Source: Streptomyces sp. NBC_01317
Lineage (GTDB): Bacteria; Actinomycetota; Actinomycetes; Streptomycetales; Streptomycetaceae
Assembly (NCBI RefSeq): GCF_035961655.1
Contig: NZ_CP108393.1
Location: forward strand, 4,137,501 to 4,201,500
Length of the DNA stretch: 64,000 nucleotides
Direction: 5' to 3'
Positions 1 to 9,125 of the stretch are shown here, piece after piece. A program made the translations under genes and the position numbers. Every line of letters starts with the position of its first letter. Position 1 is the stretch's first letter. The notes under the pieces are model-generated. The model searched no databases, had not been told where the DNA came from, and saw only the letters and a program-made list of their open reading frames with translations.

Positions 1-162
1 CCGTGAGGGGTTGCATGCGGGGGACCGTCCAGAGGGTCGGCACGTGGTGACGATCCTGAGCATGGAGGTTGCCGGACTTCCGGCCAATCACCCTCCGTTC
101 TACTTCCGTTCCACTTTTGTCCCGCCCCTTACACGTGTCTGCTTCGATGACGGTGGAAGGGA

Positions 163-1269
163 GTGAGCGTGGCGACCGTGCACCACTGGACCGGCCTGGA
201 GGCCAGGGCACTGCGTCTCGCCCTGCGCTTCAGTGTGCGGGCCTTTGCCGAGCACCTCGGCGTGGCCGTCGCGACGGTCTCGAAGTGGGAGAGCAAGCGT
301 GCCGAAACCGAGCCCAGACCCGACACCCAGGCCATCCTCGACACGGCCCTAGGACGCGCGGACGCCCACGCCCACCTGCGCTTCGAGACACTCCTGTCCG
401 AGATGGCGGGCACCGTGCAAGGCGCCGGACGGCGCGTCACCGCCGTCGGTCCCCGAGCCTGGGAGTACGAATCGTGGGCCGATGACCTGGACCGTGTCGT
501 GGTCGCTCTCTCCCGTCAGAACTTCGTCTTCGCCGACAGCCTGCTCAGCCGCTGGTTGGTGCGGTTCAACGCCCAAAGACTGGATGAGAAGGGCCTGTAC
601 CTCTTCGCTCGCTCGACGGCGCTGCTCGGGGATCTCAAACGTGACCAAGGGGTGGTGCTCGGCCCACTCTCCGCCCAGCACTCCTACGTTGGAGCTCGCG
701 CGGTCTTCACCCAGCTCGACATCCCGCGTCGTGTCGCCCAGCTCGACCTCTCCCTCGCGGTGATCACGGAAATGTCCGGCAGGCTGGAGGTTGCCGCCCG
801 CCATTACGAAACGCTCGCGGTTGACGACCGGCTCTCCCGCCGGGACCGCGCCAGGGCCCGCCTGTGGGTGGGTACGGCGCTGAGCAAGAACGGTCGCCAC
901 GACTACGCGACCCGCGTCATGCGGGCCGCGACCCGCGACTTCGAGGACCTCACCGAACCCGACGACTGGTCGGTCGCTCACCAGAAACTCGCCCTCGCCC
1001 GCCGTGGCGCCGGCGACCTCACCCAAGCCCTGTACTTCATCGACATCGCCCGCAGCAGCGGGGCCACCGACTCTCCGATGCAACGCGTACGGCTGGACAC
1101 CGCTCACGGCCACATCCTGCTCTCCGACGCGGCGACCCGGGATGATGGACACCACGTCCTCGATCGGGCCACCCGCGCGGCCGCGCAGTACGGACTCGTA
1201 CACCAACTGCGCAGTATCGAGGGCGTCAAGGCCATGAACGAGGGGCCGACCGGGCCCCGGCGACGGTGA
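163..1269 (+). CDS. HTH (XRE-like) transcriptional regulator with helical repeat C-terminus
   Basis: A 368-residue protein. Residues about 20-60 form a Cro/C1-like helix-turn-helix (FAEHLGVAVATVSKWES). The remainder is long, helical, Arg/Ala/Leu-rich and looks like degenerate TPR repeats, the layout of actinomycete regulators that pair a DNA-binding head with a TPR sensor. The GTG start has a GGAAGGGAG ribosome site just upstream. Its stop overlaps the next ORF's first possible GTG, so it heads a three-gene cassette with a YdcF-like and a WbqC-like protein. Regulator status is inferred from the HTH; ligand and targets are unknown. By eye the cassette is a little less GC-biased than what follows. 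Confidence 0.82.
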   Translation: MSVATVHHWTGLEARALRLALRFSVRAFAEHLGVAVATVSKWESKRAETEPRPDTQAILDTALGRADAHAHLRFETLLSEMAGTVQGAGRRVTAVGPRAWEYESWADDLDRVVVALSRQNFVFADSLLSRWLVRFNAQRLDEKGLYLFARSTALLGDLKRDQGVVLGPLSAQHSYVGARAVFTQLDIPRRVAQLDLSLAVITEMSGRLEVAARHYETLAVDDRLSRRDRARARLWVGTALSKNGRHDYATRVMRAATRDFEDLTEPDDWSVAHQKLALARRGAGDLTQALYFIDIARSSGATDSPMQRVRLDTAHGHILLSDAATRDDGHHVLDRATRAAAQYGLVHQLRSIEGVKAMNEGPTGPRRR

Positions 1270-1283
1270 CCAGGGAGAAACGT

Positions 1284-1952
1284 GTGAGAGACAACCAGCA
1301 GGCCATCACGGAGGACCAGTGGCGCCGGGCCGCGCTCATCTGGGACTACCACCAGATGCATCACCGGCTTCGGCCGGTCGACGTGGCGATCGGGCTGGGC
1401 AGCCACGACTTGGGCGTCGCCACCCACTCCGTCGAGTTGTACCGCGCCAGGCTGTTTCCGACTCTCGTTTTCACCGGCGGCAACAGCCCCACCACCGCCA
1501 AGGTCTTCCCGCGCGGTGAGGCCGTCCACTTCCGCGAGCACGCCATCGGCCTCGGCGTCCCCGCCGAGGCGATCCTGCTGGAACCGGAGGCCGGCAACAC
1601 AGGGCAGAACATCACTCTCTCCCGAGAAGTCCTCGCCGCTGCCGGCATCACCCCGGCGACGGTGCTGCTGGTCTCCAAGCCCTACATGGAACGGCGGTCG
1701 TTCGCGACCGCCCGAAAGCTGTGGCCCGACGTCGAGATCCTCTGCGCGTCGGAGCCCCTGGAGTTCGATGACTACGTGAAGTCCATCGGCGACGAGAAGC
1801 TCGTCCTGGACATGCTCGTCGGCGACCTCCAGCGGGTCATCGAGTATCCGAAGCTCGGATTCGCCATCGAGCAGGAGGTCCCGGAGGACGTCCATGGAGC
1901 GTACGAATCCCTCATCCAGGATGGCTTCACCAGCCGTCTCATCTCTTCCTGA
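1284..1952 (+). CDS. YdcF/DUF218 family protein
   Basis: About 222 residues. The DUF218 (ElyC/SanA/YdcF) pattern is visible: an early VAIGLGSHD strand, FTGGNS, and the typical acidic LEPEAGNTGQN motif. No membrane anchor is seen, so this is a soluble YdcF-like member rather than an envelope ElyC type. A GTG at 1266 overlaps the upstream stop by 4 bp, but the GTG at 1284 has AGGGAG at a good 7-nt distance, so 1284 is preferred. It overlaps the WbqC-like ORF that follows. Biochemical function is not known; members have been linked to nucleotide or envelope metabolism. Confidence 0.8.
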   Translation: MRDNQQAITEDQWRRAALIWDYHQMHHRLRPVDVAIGLGSHDLGVATHSVELYRARLFPTLVFTGGNSPTTAKVFPRGEAVHFREHAIGLGVPAEAILLEPEAGNTGQNITLSREVLAAAGITPATVLLVSKPYMERRSFATARKLWPDVEILCASEPLEFDDYVKSIGDEKLVLDMLVGDLQRVIEYPKLGFAIEQEVPEDVHGAYESLIQDGFTSRLISS

Positions 1953-2685
1953 CCTGCCCCGACCGGGCGGGCTGTGCGCAATTCACCAGCCCAATCTGTT
2001 CCCGAGACTGACCACACTGGCGAAGCTGTTCGCGGCGGACTACTGGATCGTCCTGGACGATGTGCAGTTCACCCGCCGCGACTACCAGCACCGAGCCCGC
2101 CTCGGTGCCCTCGATGGGCCGAACCGTTCGCAGTGGCTCACCGTTCCCACACGCCTTCCCCACGGACGGCCGACCCTGATCAGGGACGCGTTGATCGATG
2201 ATCCGGACCGGACCCGCCGGAAGACCGCCGGGATGCTGCGGCAGCACTACGGAGGGAGCACACACTGGCCGGTACTCACACAGGCCATGGACCCCGTACT
2301 GAACGCCTTCGGCACCGGCAGGACCGCGATCGTCGCCAAGACCTCCACCCGCGTTCTGCTCGACATCCTCGGCTGGCAGGGCCAGATCCTCACAAGCAGC
2401 GATCTGCCTTCCCGCCCGGGACGCTCCCAGAGGCTCGCCGATCTCTCCGCCGTAACCGGAGCCCGCGCGTACGTGTGCGGGACCGGTGGCATGACCTACC
2501 TCGACCCGGCACCGTTCGCCGCCGACGGCATCGCCGTCGTACCGTTCCGGCCGCCGACGACCACCATGTGGTCCTCCAGCCGACGGCTCAGTGCCATGTG
2601 GGCGTTGGCGGCACTCGGCCCGCGAGATCTGGCCGCGTGCCTGCGGAGAGTTGCCTTGGATCACGGCCTTCTGCCGCCGCAGTGA
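1921..2685 (+). CDS. WbqC-like family protein
   Basis: About 254 residues from the ATG at 1921. The N-terminal half carries the WbqC signature: an AIHQPNLFPRL motif followed by YWIVLDDVQFTRRDYQHR. WbqC proteins occur in surface-polysaccharide and aminosugar loci and are suspected of acting on sugar nucleotides, without a settled reaction. The frame is open from 1894, but an upstream start would add only a short tail. It overlaps the end of the YdcF-like gene by about 30 bp, so the two are probably translationally coupled. It converges on the thioredoxin-NHL gene. Confidence 0.8.
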   Translation: MASPAVSSLPDLPRPGGLCAIHQPNLFPRLTTLAKLFAADYWIVLDDVQFTRRDYQHRARLGALDGPNRSQWLTVPTRLPHGRPTLIRDALIDDPDRTRRKTAGMLRQHYGGSTHWPVLTQAMDPVLNAFGTGRTAIVAKTSTRVLLDILGWQGQILTSSDLPSRPGRSQRLADLSAVTGARAYVCGTGGMTYLDPAPFAADGIAVVPFRPPTTTMWSSSRRLSAMWALAALGPRDLAACLRRVALDHGLLPPQ

Positions 2686-2730
2686 ACGCGATCAGGGCGC
2701 ACCGTTGTGACCGCCCGGCTGACAACCCGC

Positions 2731-4578
2731 TCAGGCGCCCGTCTCCGGGTGGGCGGTGTCCATTCCGGCCAGGACCAGGGCGAGGCGGGAGGTGCCCTCG
2801 GTGGTCACGCGGACCGGGACGCCCCAGTCCTGTTGGTGGACGTGGCAGGCCGGGTATTCGTTCGACGGGTCGTCGTCGCAGGACGCTGCCATCGCGGAGA
2901 CGTGCAGGACGCCTTCCGTGGCGGCGTCGGACAGGACCAGGGCGCGGTGGAGGTCCGTGCCGGCGCCGGAGCCGTCCGCCAGGAGTTCGGGCGGGGTCGC
3001 GGAGACGAGCAGGCGGGTCGACGGGCCGTAGCGGGTGTCGAGTTTCTGGCCGGACGGGGCCGTGAAGACGATGTCCAACCGGAGCGCCCCCGGGGCGACT
3101 TCGGTGGCCGCGCGCTGGGTGCGGTGGGCGACGGACTCGACCCGTACGGCCTCGTCGGGCAGCCGCAGCCGGGTCAGCCGGTGGCGTGCGGACTCCACCA
3201 CGACGATGTCCTCGCCGACCAGCACGGCGGCGGAGGGCTCGCGCAGGTCCGTGGCGAGCGTCGTCACCTCACCCGTCGCCGGATCGAAGCGGCGCAGGGC
3301 GTGGTTGTACGTGTCCGAGACCGCGACGGAGCCGTCCGGTAGCGCGGTGACCCCCAACGGGTGCTGGAGCAGGGCCTGTTCGGCGGGGCCGTCGCGGTGG
3401 CCGAAGTCGAAGAGGCCGGTGCCGACCGCCGTGTGTACGGTGAAGTCCTCTGTTGCCGGAGTTCGTTCCACGTAGCGCAGCGCGCTCGTCTCCGAGTCCG
3501 CCGCCCACAGCCGGTCCCCGGCCGCCGCGAGCCCCGAAGGCTGCGCGAACCACGCCTCGGCGGCGGGGCCGTCCACCAGCCCCTCGTTCGTGGTGCCGGC
3601 CGCCACCTCGACGGTCCCGGTCGCCGGGTCGTACGTCCACAGCTGGTGCACGCCGGCCATCGCGATCCACACCCGGTCCGCCCACCACGCGACGTCCCAC
3701 GGCGAGGAGAGGTCCACCTCCAGGGCGGGCCCCGAGGTCGGCGAGCCCTGCCACCACTGCCGCCCGGTCCCGGCGACGGTTTTGATCTCGCCACTGACCG
3801 GGTCGTACGTACGCAGCGCGTGGTTCACGGTGTCGGCGACGATCACCGTGCCGTCCGGCAGCAGCGCCAGCCCCTGTGGCTCGCTGAACGAATCCGGCCC
3901 GAACCCGCGCCCGCCGGTCCCGATCCGCCGTACGACGGTCTCGCCGTCCGGCTCCAGCTCGACCAGCTGGTGGCGGGTGGAGTCGGACACGAGGAAGTTC
4001 CCGCTCCCCGGCAGCACCACTGCCTTCCCGGGGAACCGCAGATCCGTGGCCACGGCCTCGGGCGCCACATACGGCCCGTCCCCGCGCCGCAGCGTCCCCT
4101 TGGCCGCGTGCTCCGCCTCCAGCTCCTCCACGAGCTTCTGGATGGCGTGCGCGTGCCCCTCGCCCGCGTGCTGCGCGACGACGTACCCCTCGGGATCGAT
4201 CACGACCAGCGTCGGCCACGCCCGCACGGCGTACTGCTTCCAGGTCGCCAGCTCGGGGTCGTCCAGGACGGGGTGGTGCACCTCGTACCGCTCGACGGCG
4301 TCGACCACCGACTGGTGCTCGGCCTCGTGCACGAACTTCGGCGAGTGCACCCCGATGATCACCACCGTGTCCCGGTGCTTCTCCTCCAGCTCCCGCAGCT
4401 CGTCCAGGACGTGCAGGCAGTTGATGCAGCAGAACGTCCAGAAATCGAGAACGACGATACGTCCCCGCAGGTCGGCGAGGGTGTAAGAGGTGTCACCCGT
4501 ATTCAGCCACCCACCCTTCCCGACCAGCTCGGGAGCGCGGACACGGACACGGCGCGGGGCCGGGGAAACATCGTTCAT
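2731..4578 (-). CDS. Thioredoxin-like / NHL repeat protein
   Basis: A 615-residue protein of NHLRC2-like design. Residues about 15-165 are a TlpA/thioredoxin-like domain with a CINC (CxxC) redox motif inside FWTFCCINCLHVL. Residues about 180-480 hold several NHL beta-propeller blades (repeats of the type LPDGTVIVADTVNHALRTYDP). A C-terminal beta-rich domain completes it. No signal peptide is evident, so it is probably cytoplasmic. It is monocistronic and starts divergently from the kinase-fold gene at 4648. The redox partner is unknown; family assignment is firm. Confidence 0.9.
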   Translation of the reverse strand: MNDVSPAPRRVRVRAPELVGKGGWLNTGDTSYTLADLRGRIVVLDFWTFCCINCLHVLDELRELEEKHRDTVVIIGVHSPKFVHEAEHQSVVDAVERYEVHHPVLDDPELATWKQYAVRAWPTLVVIDPEGYVVAQHAGEGHAHAIQKLVEELEAEHAAKGTLRRGDGPYVAPEAVATDLRFPGKAVVLPGSGNFLVSDSTRHQLVELEPDGETVVRRIGTGGRGFGPDSFSEPQGLALLPDGTVIVADTVNHALRTYDPVSGEIKTVAGTGRQWWQGSPTSGPALEVDLSSPWDVAWWADRVWIAMAGVHQLWTYDPATGTVEVAAGTTNEGLVDGPAAEAWFAQPSGLAAAGDRLWAADSETSALRYVERTPATEDFTVHTAVGTGLFDFGHRDGPAEQALLQHPLGVTALPDGSVAVSDTYNHALRRFDPATGEVTTLATDLREPSAAVLVGEDIVVVESARHRLTRLRLPDEAVRVESVAHRTQRAATEVAPGALRLDIVFTAPSGQKLDTRYGPSTRLLVSATPPELLADGSGAGTDLHRALVLSDAATEGVLHVSAMAASCDDDPSNEYPACHVHQQDWGVPVRVTTEGTSRLALVLAGMDTAHPETGA

Positions 4579-4647
4579 GTGTCAAGGGTGCCATTTAGGC
4601 CCGGGACCCTCTCGACCGGGAGGGCGGGTGCCGCTTACCTTCTCGGG

Positions 4648-5346
4648 ATGCGAACTGGGGAGCTGCTCGGGACGGGCAGAAGCGCGGACGTGTACGCGTA
4701 CGGCGAGGGGTGGGTGCTCCGGCGCTACCGGGTCGGGCTGGACGCCGGCCACGAGGCGGTGGTCATGGGGCATCTGCGGGAGCACGGCTATCCGGTGCCG
4801 CGCGTCCGGCCGCCCCGGCCCGAGGTGCCCCGGGAGCTGGTGATGGAGCGGCTGTCGGGGCCGACGATGCTGGAGACGCTGGTGCGCGGCGAGACGACTC
4901 CCGAGGCGATGGGTACGGAGCTGGCCGGGCTGCTGCGGCGGCTGCACGCGGTGCCGGCGCGGGTCGGGGCCCGGCCCGGGGACCGGGTGCTGCATCTCGA
5001 CCTCCACCCCGACAACGTGATGCTCACGCCGGGCGGACCCATGGTGATCGACTGGAGCAACACCGAGGAGGGCGCGCCCGGCCTCGACCTGGCGATGTCC
5101 GCTCTCATCCTGGCGCAGGTCGCGGTGAGCGGCGCGCCCCTCGCCGGCGGCGCGGGGGCGGGGCTGGTGGCGCTGCTGCGGGCAGCGGGGCGGGTGGACG
5201 GGCCGGGCGAGTCCTTCGAGAGCCTCCTCCTGGACGTACAGGAGCGGCGCGCCGCCAATCCCACCCTCTCCGACGGGGAACGGGAACAGCTGGACGAGGC
5301 GGTGACTCTGCTGCGTCACCGGTACGACGCGGTGGTCCCCGGGTAG
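4648..5346 (+). CDS. Aminoglycoside phosphotransferase-fold protein
   Basis: A 232-residue APH/choline-kinase-fold protein. It shows an N-terminal nucleotide-binding sheet (LLGTGRSADVYAYGEGWVLRR) and the catalytic pair HLDLHPDN (Brenner loop) and VIDWSN (metal-binding Asp). The ATG at 4648 is the first start that gives a normal N-terminus; the frame stays open far upstream only because of GC bias. It is followed nine bases later by the LURP-one gene, suggesting co-transcription. Substrate unknown; a resistance role cannot be assumed. Confidence 0.85.
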   Translation: MRTGELLGTGRSADVYAYGEGWVLRRYRVGLDAGHEAVVMGHLREHGYPVPRVRPPRPEVPRELVMERLSGPTMLETLVRGETTPEAMGTELAGLLRRLHAVPARVGARPGDRVLHLDLHPDNVMLTPGGPMVIDWSNTEEGAPGLDLAMSALILAQVAVSGAPLAGGAGAGLVALLRAAGRVDGPGESFESLLLDVQERRAANPTLSDGEREQLDEAVTLLRHRYDAVVPG

Positions 5347-5355
5347 GCGTTCCGC

Positions 5356-5850
5356 ATGAAATATCTCGTGCGCGACAAGATCTTCGCGATCGGCGACGAC
5401 TACTGGATCGAGGACGAGGACGGCCGCAAGGCCTTCCTCGTCGACGGGAAGGCGATGCGGCTCCGCGACACGCTGGAGCTGAAGGACGCCGACGGACGCG
5501 TGCTGATCACGCTGCGGCAGAAGCTGGTCAGCCTGCGGGACACGATGACGCTGGAGCGGGACGGCGAGACGCTCGCGACCATCCGCAAGAAGCGGTTGTC
5601 GCTGCTGCGCAACCACTACCGGGTGAGCCTCGCCGACGGCTCCGGCCTGGAGGTCAGCGGCCGCATCCTGGACCGGGAGTTCGCGGTCGAGTACGACGGC
5701 GAGTTGCTGGCGGACATCTCGCGCCGCTGGCTGCGGGTACGGGAGACGTACGGCGTGGAGGTCGTACGGGACGACTCGGACCACGCCCTGCTCCTCGCGG
5801 TGGCGGTGTGCGTGATCCGGATGGCGGAGAAGGAGCGGGAGGACGGGTGA
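5356..5850 (+). CDS. LURP-one-related (LOR/DUF567) family protein
   Basis: A 164-residue protein with the Tubby-like beta-barrel pattern of LURP-one-related proteins: MKYLVRDKIFAIGDDYWIED at the start, then alternating strands such as RDTLELKDADG and RLSLLRNHYRV. The C-terminus is a short hydrophobic helix (HALLLAVAVCVIRMA) typical of the fold. It lies 9 bp after the kinase-fold gene on the same strand. The family is common in Streptomyces; biochemical role unknown. Confidence 0.88.
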   Translation: MKYLVRDKIFAIGDDYWIEDEDGRKAFLVDGKAMRLRDTLELKDADGRVLITLRQKLVSLRDTMTLERDGETLATIRKKRLSLLRNHYRVSLADGSGLEVSGRILDREFAVEYDGELLADISRRWLRVRETYGVEVVRDDSDHALLLAVAVCVIRMAEKEREDG

Positions 5851-5900
5851 CGGGGGACGGATGTCGGATGACGGGGGAAGAGTGACGGCGAACGGCTGAG

Positions 5901-5942
5901 GCTGCGGGCTGCGGGCTGCGGGCTGCGGGCTGCGGGCTGCGG
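5901..5942. repeat. Six-copy 7-bp tandem repeat
   Basis: Six perfect head-to-tail copies of GCTGCGG occupy 42 bp between the convergent LURP-one and nitrilase genes, ending just before the nitrilase stop codon. Copies are exact, which points to recent slippage. No protein-coding role is seen. Confidence 0.95.
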
Positions 5943-5949
5943 GGCACGC

Positions 5950-6774
5950 TCAGTCGCGTACCGGCGGGACCGCCAGCCCCAGCCGCCGGTCCTTCAGCGC
6001 CGGGAACTCCTCGCGCGTCACCGCCACCCGCGCCAGGTCCAGGTCGACCGTCAGGACCTCCTCGCCGTCCCCCGCCTCGGCCAGCACCTCGCCCCACGGG
6101 TCCACGACCACGCTGTGCCCCGCCTGCTCCACGCCCGCATGGGTCCCCGCCGTCCCGCAGGCCAGGACGTACGACTGGTTCTCCACCGCGCGGGCCCGCG
6201 CCAGCAGCGACCAGTGCGCGCGCCGCCTCGCGGGCCAGCCGGCCGGGACGACGAGCACCTGCGCGCCCGCGTCGACCAGACCCCGGAAGAGTTCGGGGAA
6301 GCGCAGGTCGTAGCAGGTGGCGAGGCCGATCGTGGGGTCGCCGATCGTGGGGTCCGGGAGCGCCACGGTGACCAGCTCGGCGCCCGCGTCCATCAGCGTC
6401 GCCTCGCCCTTGTCGAAGCCGAAGCGGTGGATCTTGCGGTACGTACGGACCAGCTCGCCGGCGGGGGAGATCACCAGCGAGGTGTTGAACAGCCGGTCGG
6501 AACCCCCGTCCCGGACCCGCTCCACGATGGACCCCGCGTGCAGCCAGACCCCCGCGTCACGCGCCGCCGCCGACATCGCCTCGAACGTCGGCCCGTCCGG
6601 CGTTTCCGCCTCCACGGCAAAAAGTTCGTACGCGAATGCCCCCATGGGCCACAGTTCCGGCAGCACCACCAGGTCCGCGCCGCGCTGTTCACGTACCAGC
6701 GCCGCCACCCGCCGTCTGCGGGATTGGACCGATTCGTCCGGGTCTACTGCGATCTGGAGGAGAGAGGCGCGCAC
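5950..6774 (-). CDS. Carbon-nitrogen hydrolase (nitrilase superfamily)
   Basis: A 274-residue omega-amidase/Nit2-like hydrolase. The Glu-Lys-Cys triad is readable: Glu in LVVLPELWPMG (about residue 40), Lys in YRKIHRF (about 115) and the nucleophile Cys in ATCYDLRFPELFR (about 150). It should hydrolyse a small amide such as an alpha-keto acid omega-amide; the exact substrate cannot be read from sequence. It is monocistronic and divergent from the mycothiol-dependent enzyme gene. Confidence 0.92.
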   Translation of the reverse strand: MRASLLQIAVDPDESVQSRRRRVAALVREQRGADLVVLPELWPMGAFAYELFAVEAETPDGPTFEAMSAAARDAGVWLHAGSIVERVRDGGSDRLFNTSLVISPAGELVRTYRKIHRFGFDKGEATLMDAGAELVTVALPDPTIGDPTIGLATCYDLRFPELFRGLVDAGAQVLVVPAGWPARRRAHWSLLARARAVENQSYVLACGTAGTHAGVEQAGHSVVVDPWGEVLAEAGDGEEVLTVDLDLARVAVTREEFPALKDRRLGLAVPPVRD

Positions 6775-6947
6775 AGTACCACCGTCCTGGCATGAGAGCC
6801 GTCAACACGGGCCTACGATCGTCACACGAAAGCACTGCCGGGGTGCCATCGGGCAGCGTAACTTAGCTGCCGAGCCTCCCACGCAGCCCGCAGACCGCAG
6901 CCAGCAAGCAAGCCAGCCCGCGTACCGCAGAACCGCCGAGGGGTCCC

Positions 6948-7772
6948 GTGACCGTCCATCCCAGCCTTCAAAACTACGCCGATGCCTGGACCCACTCCAT
7001 CGAGGCCATAGTCGAGCTGGTGCAGCCGCTCGTCGAGGGCGAATGGAACTGGCGCACACCGTGCCCCGCGTGGTCCGTACGCGATGTCGTCTCGCATGTC
7101 ATCGGCATGGAATCTGAAATGCTCGGGGACCCACGTCCGATCCACTCCCTGCCGCGTGATCTCTACCATGTGCAGAACGAGTTCGCCCGGTACATGGAGA
7201 TGCAGGTCGACGTGCGGCGGCACCACACCGCGCCGGAGATGACCGCCGAGCTGGAGTACACGATCATCCGCCGCAACCGTCAGCTGCGGAACGAGACCCG
7301 CTCGCCCGACACGATGGTCCGGGCCCCTCTCGGCAAGGAGCAGACCCTCGAAACCGCCCTGCGCGGGCGGGCGTTCGACGTCTGGGTCCATGAGCAGGAT
7401 CTCCGTACGACCCTGAACCGGCCGGGCAACCTCGACTCCCCCGGCGCCCACGTGACCCGGGACGCGCTGCTGGCCGCGCTGCCGAAGGTCGTCGCCAAGG
7501 ACGCGGGCCTGCCGCCCAATTCGGCGGTGGTCATCGATGTGCACGGCCCGCTGGAGTTCCTGCGGACGGTCCGGGTGGACGCGGACGGCCGCGGCTCGAT
7601 CGACGGCTCGCCCTCGCTCGGCCCGCTGGTGACGCTGGCGCTGGACTGGGAGACGTACTACCGGCTGGCGTGCGGCCGGGTGCGGTACAACGCGGTGGCG
7701 GACCGCGTGAAGATCGACGGCGACCAGGAGCTGGCGGCCGCGATCCTGCGCGAGTTCGCGGTCACGCGCTAG
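6948..7772 (+). CDS. Maleylpyruvate isomerase-family mycothiol-dependent enzyme
   Basis: A 274-residue DinB/MDMPI-fold protein. The N-terminal metal-binding helix bundle has PCPAWSVRDVVSHVIGME and a second cluster FDVWVHEQDLR with the expected His/Glu/Asp ligands; an SCP2-like C-terminal domain follows. Such enzymes use mycothiol, the actinobacterial thiol, as cofactor. The GTG at 6948 is the assigned start; no strong ribosome site is visible. The reaction (isomerase, S-transferase or detoxification) is not determined by sequence. Confidence 0.88.
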   Translation: MTVHPSLQNYADAWTHSIEAIVELVQPLVEGEWNWRTPCPAWSVRDVVSHVIGMESEMLGDPRPIHSLPRDLYHVQNEFARYMEMQVDVRRHHTAPEMTAELEYTIIRRNRQLRNETRSPDTMVRAPLGKEQTLETALRGRAFDVWVHEQDLRTTLNRPGNLDSPGAHVTRDALLAALPKVVAKDAGLPPNSAVVIDVHGPLEFLRTVRVDADGRGSIDGSPSLGPLVTLALDWETYYRLACGRVRYNAVADRVKIDGDQELAAAILREFAVTR

Positions 7773-7823
7773 CGGTTCGGGGCAGTCGGTCCGCGAGGCC
7801 CCGCACGCCTCACGCGGCCGCGG

Positions 7824-9125
7824 TCACGCCGGTACGTGCACGGCCTCCACCCGGCTCGCCACCAGCCGCTCCCGCTCCCGCCGTTGCGTACGCGCCCGCA
7901 AGCGCAGGATCTGCACCACCCCGAGCGCTTCGAGGACGAAGACGGACGAGAAGGCGATCCGGTAGTCGCCGTCGGTCGCGTCCAGCAGGACACCGACGGC
8001 GAGCAGCGTGAACATCGAGGCGACAAAACCGCCCATGTTGACGATTCCGGAGGCCGTGCCCTGACGCTCGGGCGGGTTCGCGGGGCGGGCGAAGTCGAAG
8101 CCGATCATCGACGCGGGGCCGCAGGCGCCGAGGACCACGCAGAGCGTGATCAGCAGCCACACCGGCGCGTGCGCGCCCGGGTACCCGAGGGTCGCCGCCC
8201 ACAGCACCGCCGTCGCGCCGACCGTGCCCAGGGCGAGCGGGATCCTGGCCTCGTGGTGGCGGCCGATGACCTGCCCGTACACCAGCCCGACCACCATGTT
8301 GGAGAGCACGACGAGGGTCAGCAGTTCGCCGGCGGAGGCGCGGGACATGCCCTGTGCCTCCACCAGGAACGGCATGCCCCAGAGCAGCAGGAAGATCATC
8401 GCGGGGAACTGCCCGGTGAAGTGCACCCACAGCCCGAGGCGGGTGCCGGGCTCGCGCCAGGACTCGGCTATCTGCTCGCGTACGTAGGCCGTTCCGGCGT
8501 GCTGGGAGGGCGGCGGCTCGTGGCCCTCGGGGTGGTCCTTGAGGAACAGGAGCAGCAGCACGAGCACCACCACCCCCGCCAGGGAGCTGCCCGCGAAGGT
8601 CGTGGTCCAGCCGAGGCCGTGCAGGGTGCGGGAGATGAAGACGGTGGAGACGAGGTTGCCCGCCATCCCGAAGAACGCGGCGACCTGCGCGATCATCGGC
8701 CCGCGCCGGGCCGGGAACCACCGGGTGCCGAGCCGCAGGACGCTGATGAACGTCATCGCGTCGCCGCAGCCGAGCAGGGCGCGCGAGGCGAGAGCCGTGC
8801 CGTACGACGTCGAGAACGCGAAGCCCAGCTGGCCGACGGTGAAGAGGACCACGCCGAACGTCAGCATCCGCTTCGTGCCGACCCGGTCGACCAGGAGGCC
8901 GACGGGTATCTGCATGCCCGCGTACACGAGGAGTTGGAGGATCGAGAAGGTCGAGAGGGCGGAGGCGTTGACGTCGAAGCGGTCCGCCGCGTCGAGGCCG
9001 GCGACCCCCAGGCTCGTACGGAAGATGACGGCGACGAAGTAGACCGCGACGCCGATGCCCCAGACGCCCAGGGCGCGGCGCCCGCCCGGCGGGTCGCCCG
9101 GCAGGCCGACGGCGGCGGCGCTCAC
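7824..9125 (-). CDS. MFS transporter
   Basis: A 433-residue major facilitator protein with about twelve hydrophobic segments and the loop 2-3 motif GLLVDRVGTKRML characteristic of MFS carriers. It overlaps the upstream GntR gene by 4 bp (ATGA), so both are on one transcript and the regulator probably senses the transported compound or a derivative. The C-terminal tail is basic and cytoplasmic. Substrate not predictable; sugar acids or other organic anions would fit an FCD-type partner, as inference. Confidence 0.9.
   Translation of the reverse strand: MSAAAVGLPGDPPGGRRALGVWGIGVAVYFVAVIFRTSLGVAGLDAADRFDVNASALSTFSILQLLVYAGMQIPVGLLVDRVGTKRMLTFGVVLFTVGQLGFAFSTSYGTALASRALLGCGDAMTFISVLRLGTRWFPARRGPMIAQVAAFFGMAGNLVSTVFISRTLHGLGWTTTFAGSSLAGVVVLVLLLLFLKDHPEGHEPPPSQHAGTAYVREQIAESWREPGTRLGLWVHFTGQFPAMIFLLLWGMPFLVEAQGMSRASAGELLTLVVLSNMVVGLVYGQVIGRHHEARIPLALGTVGATAVLWAATLGYPGAHAPVWLLITLCVVLGACGPASMIGFDFARPANPPERQGTASGIVNMGGFVASMFTLLAVGVLLDATDGDYRIAFSSVFVLEALGVVQILRLRARTQRRERERLVASRVEAVHVPA

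Noticed and set aside
1..162. A gene in the first 160 bp
   Set aside because: Open frames there are shadows without ribosome site or family match; the stretch only serves as upstream region of the HTH gene.
5851..5949. A frameshifted remnant gene between the LURP-one and nitrilase genes
   Set aside because: The region is short low-complexity repeat, with no similarity to either protein.
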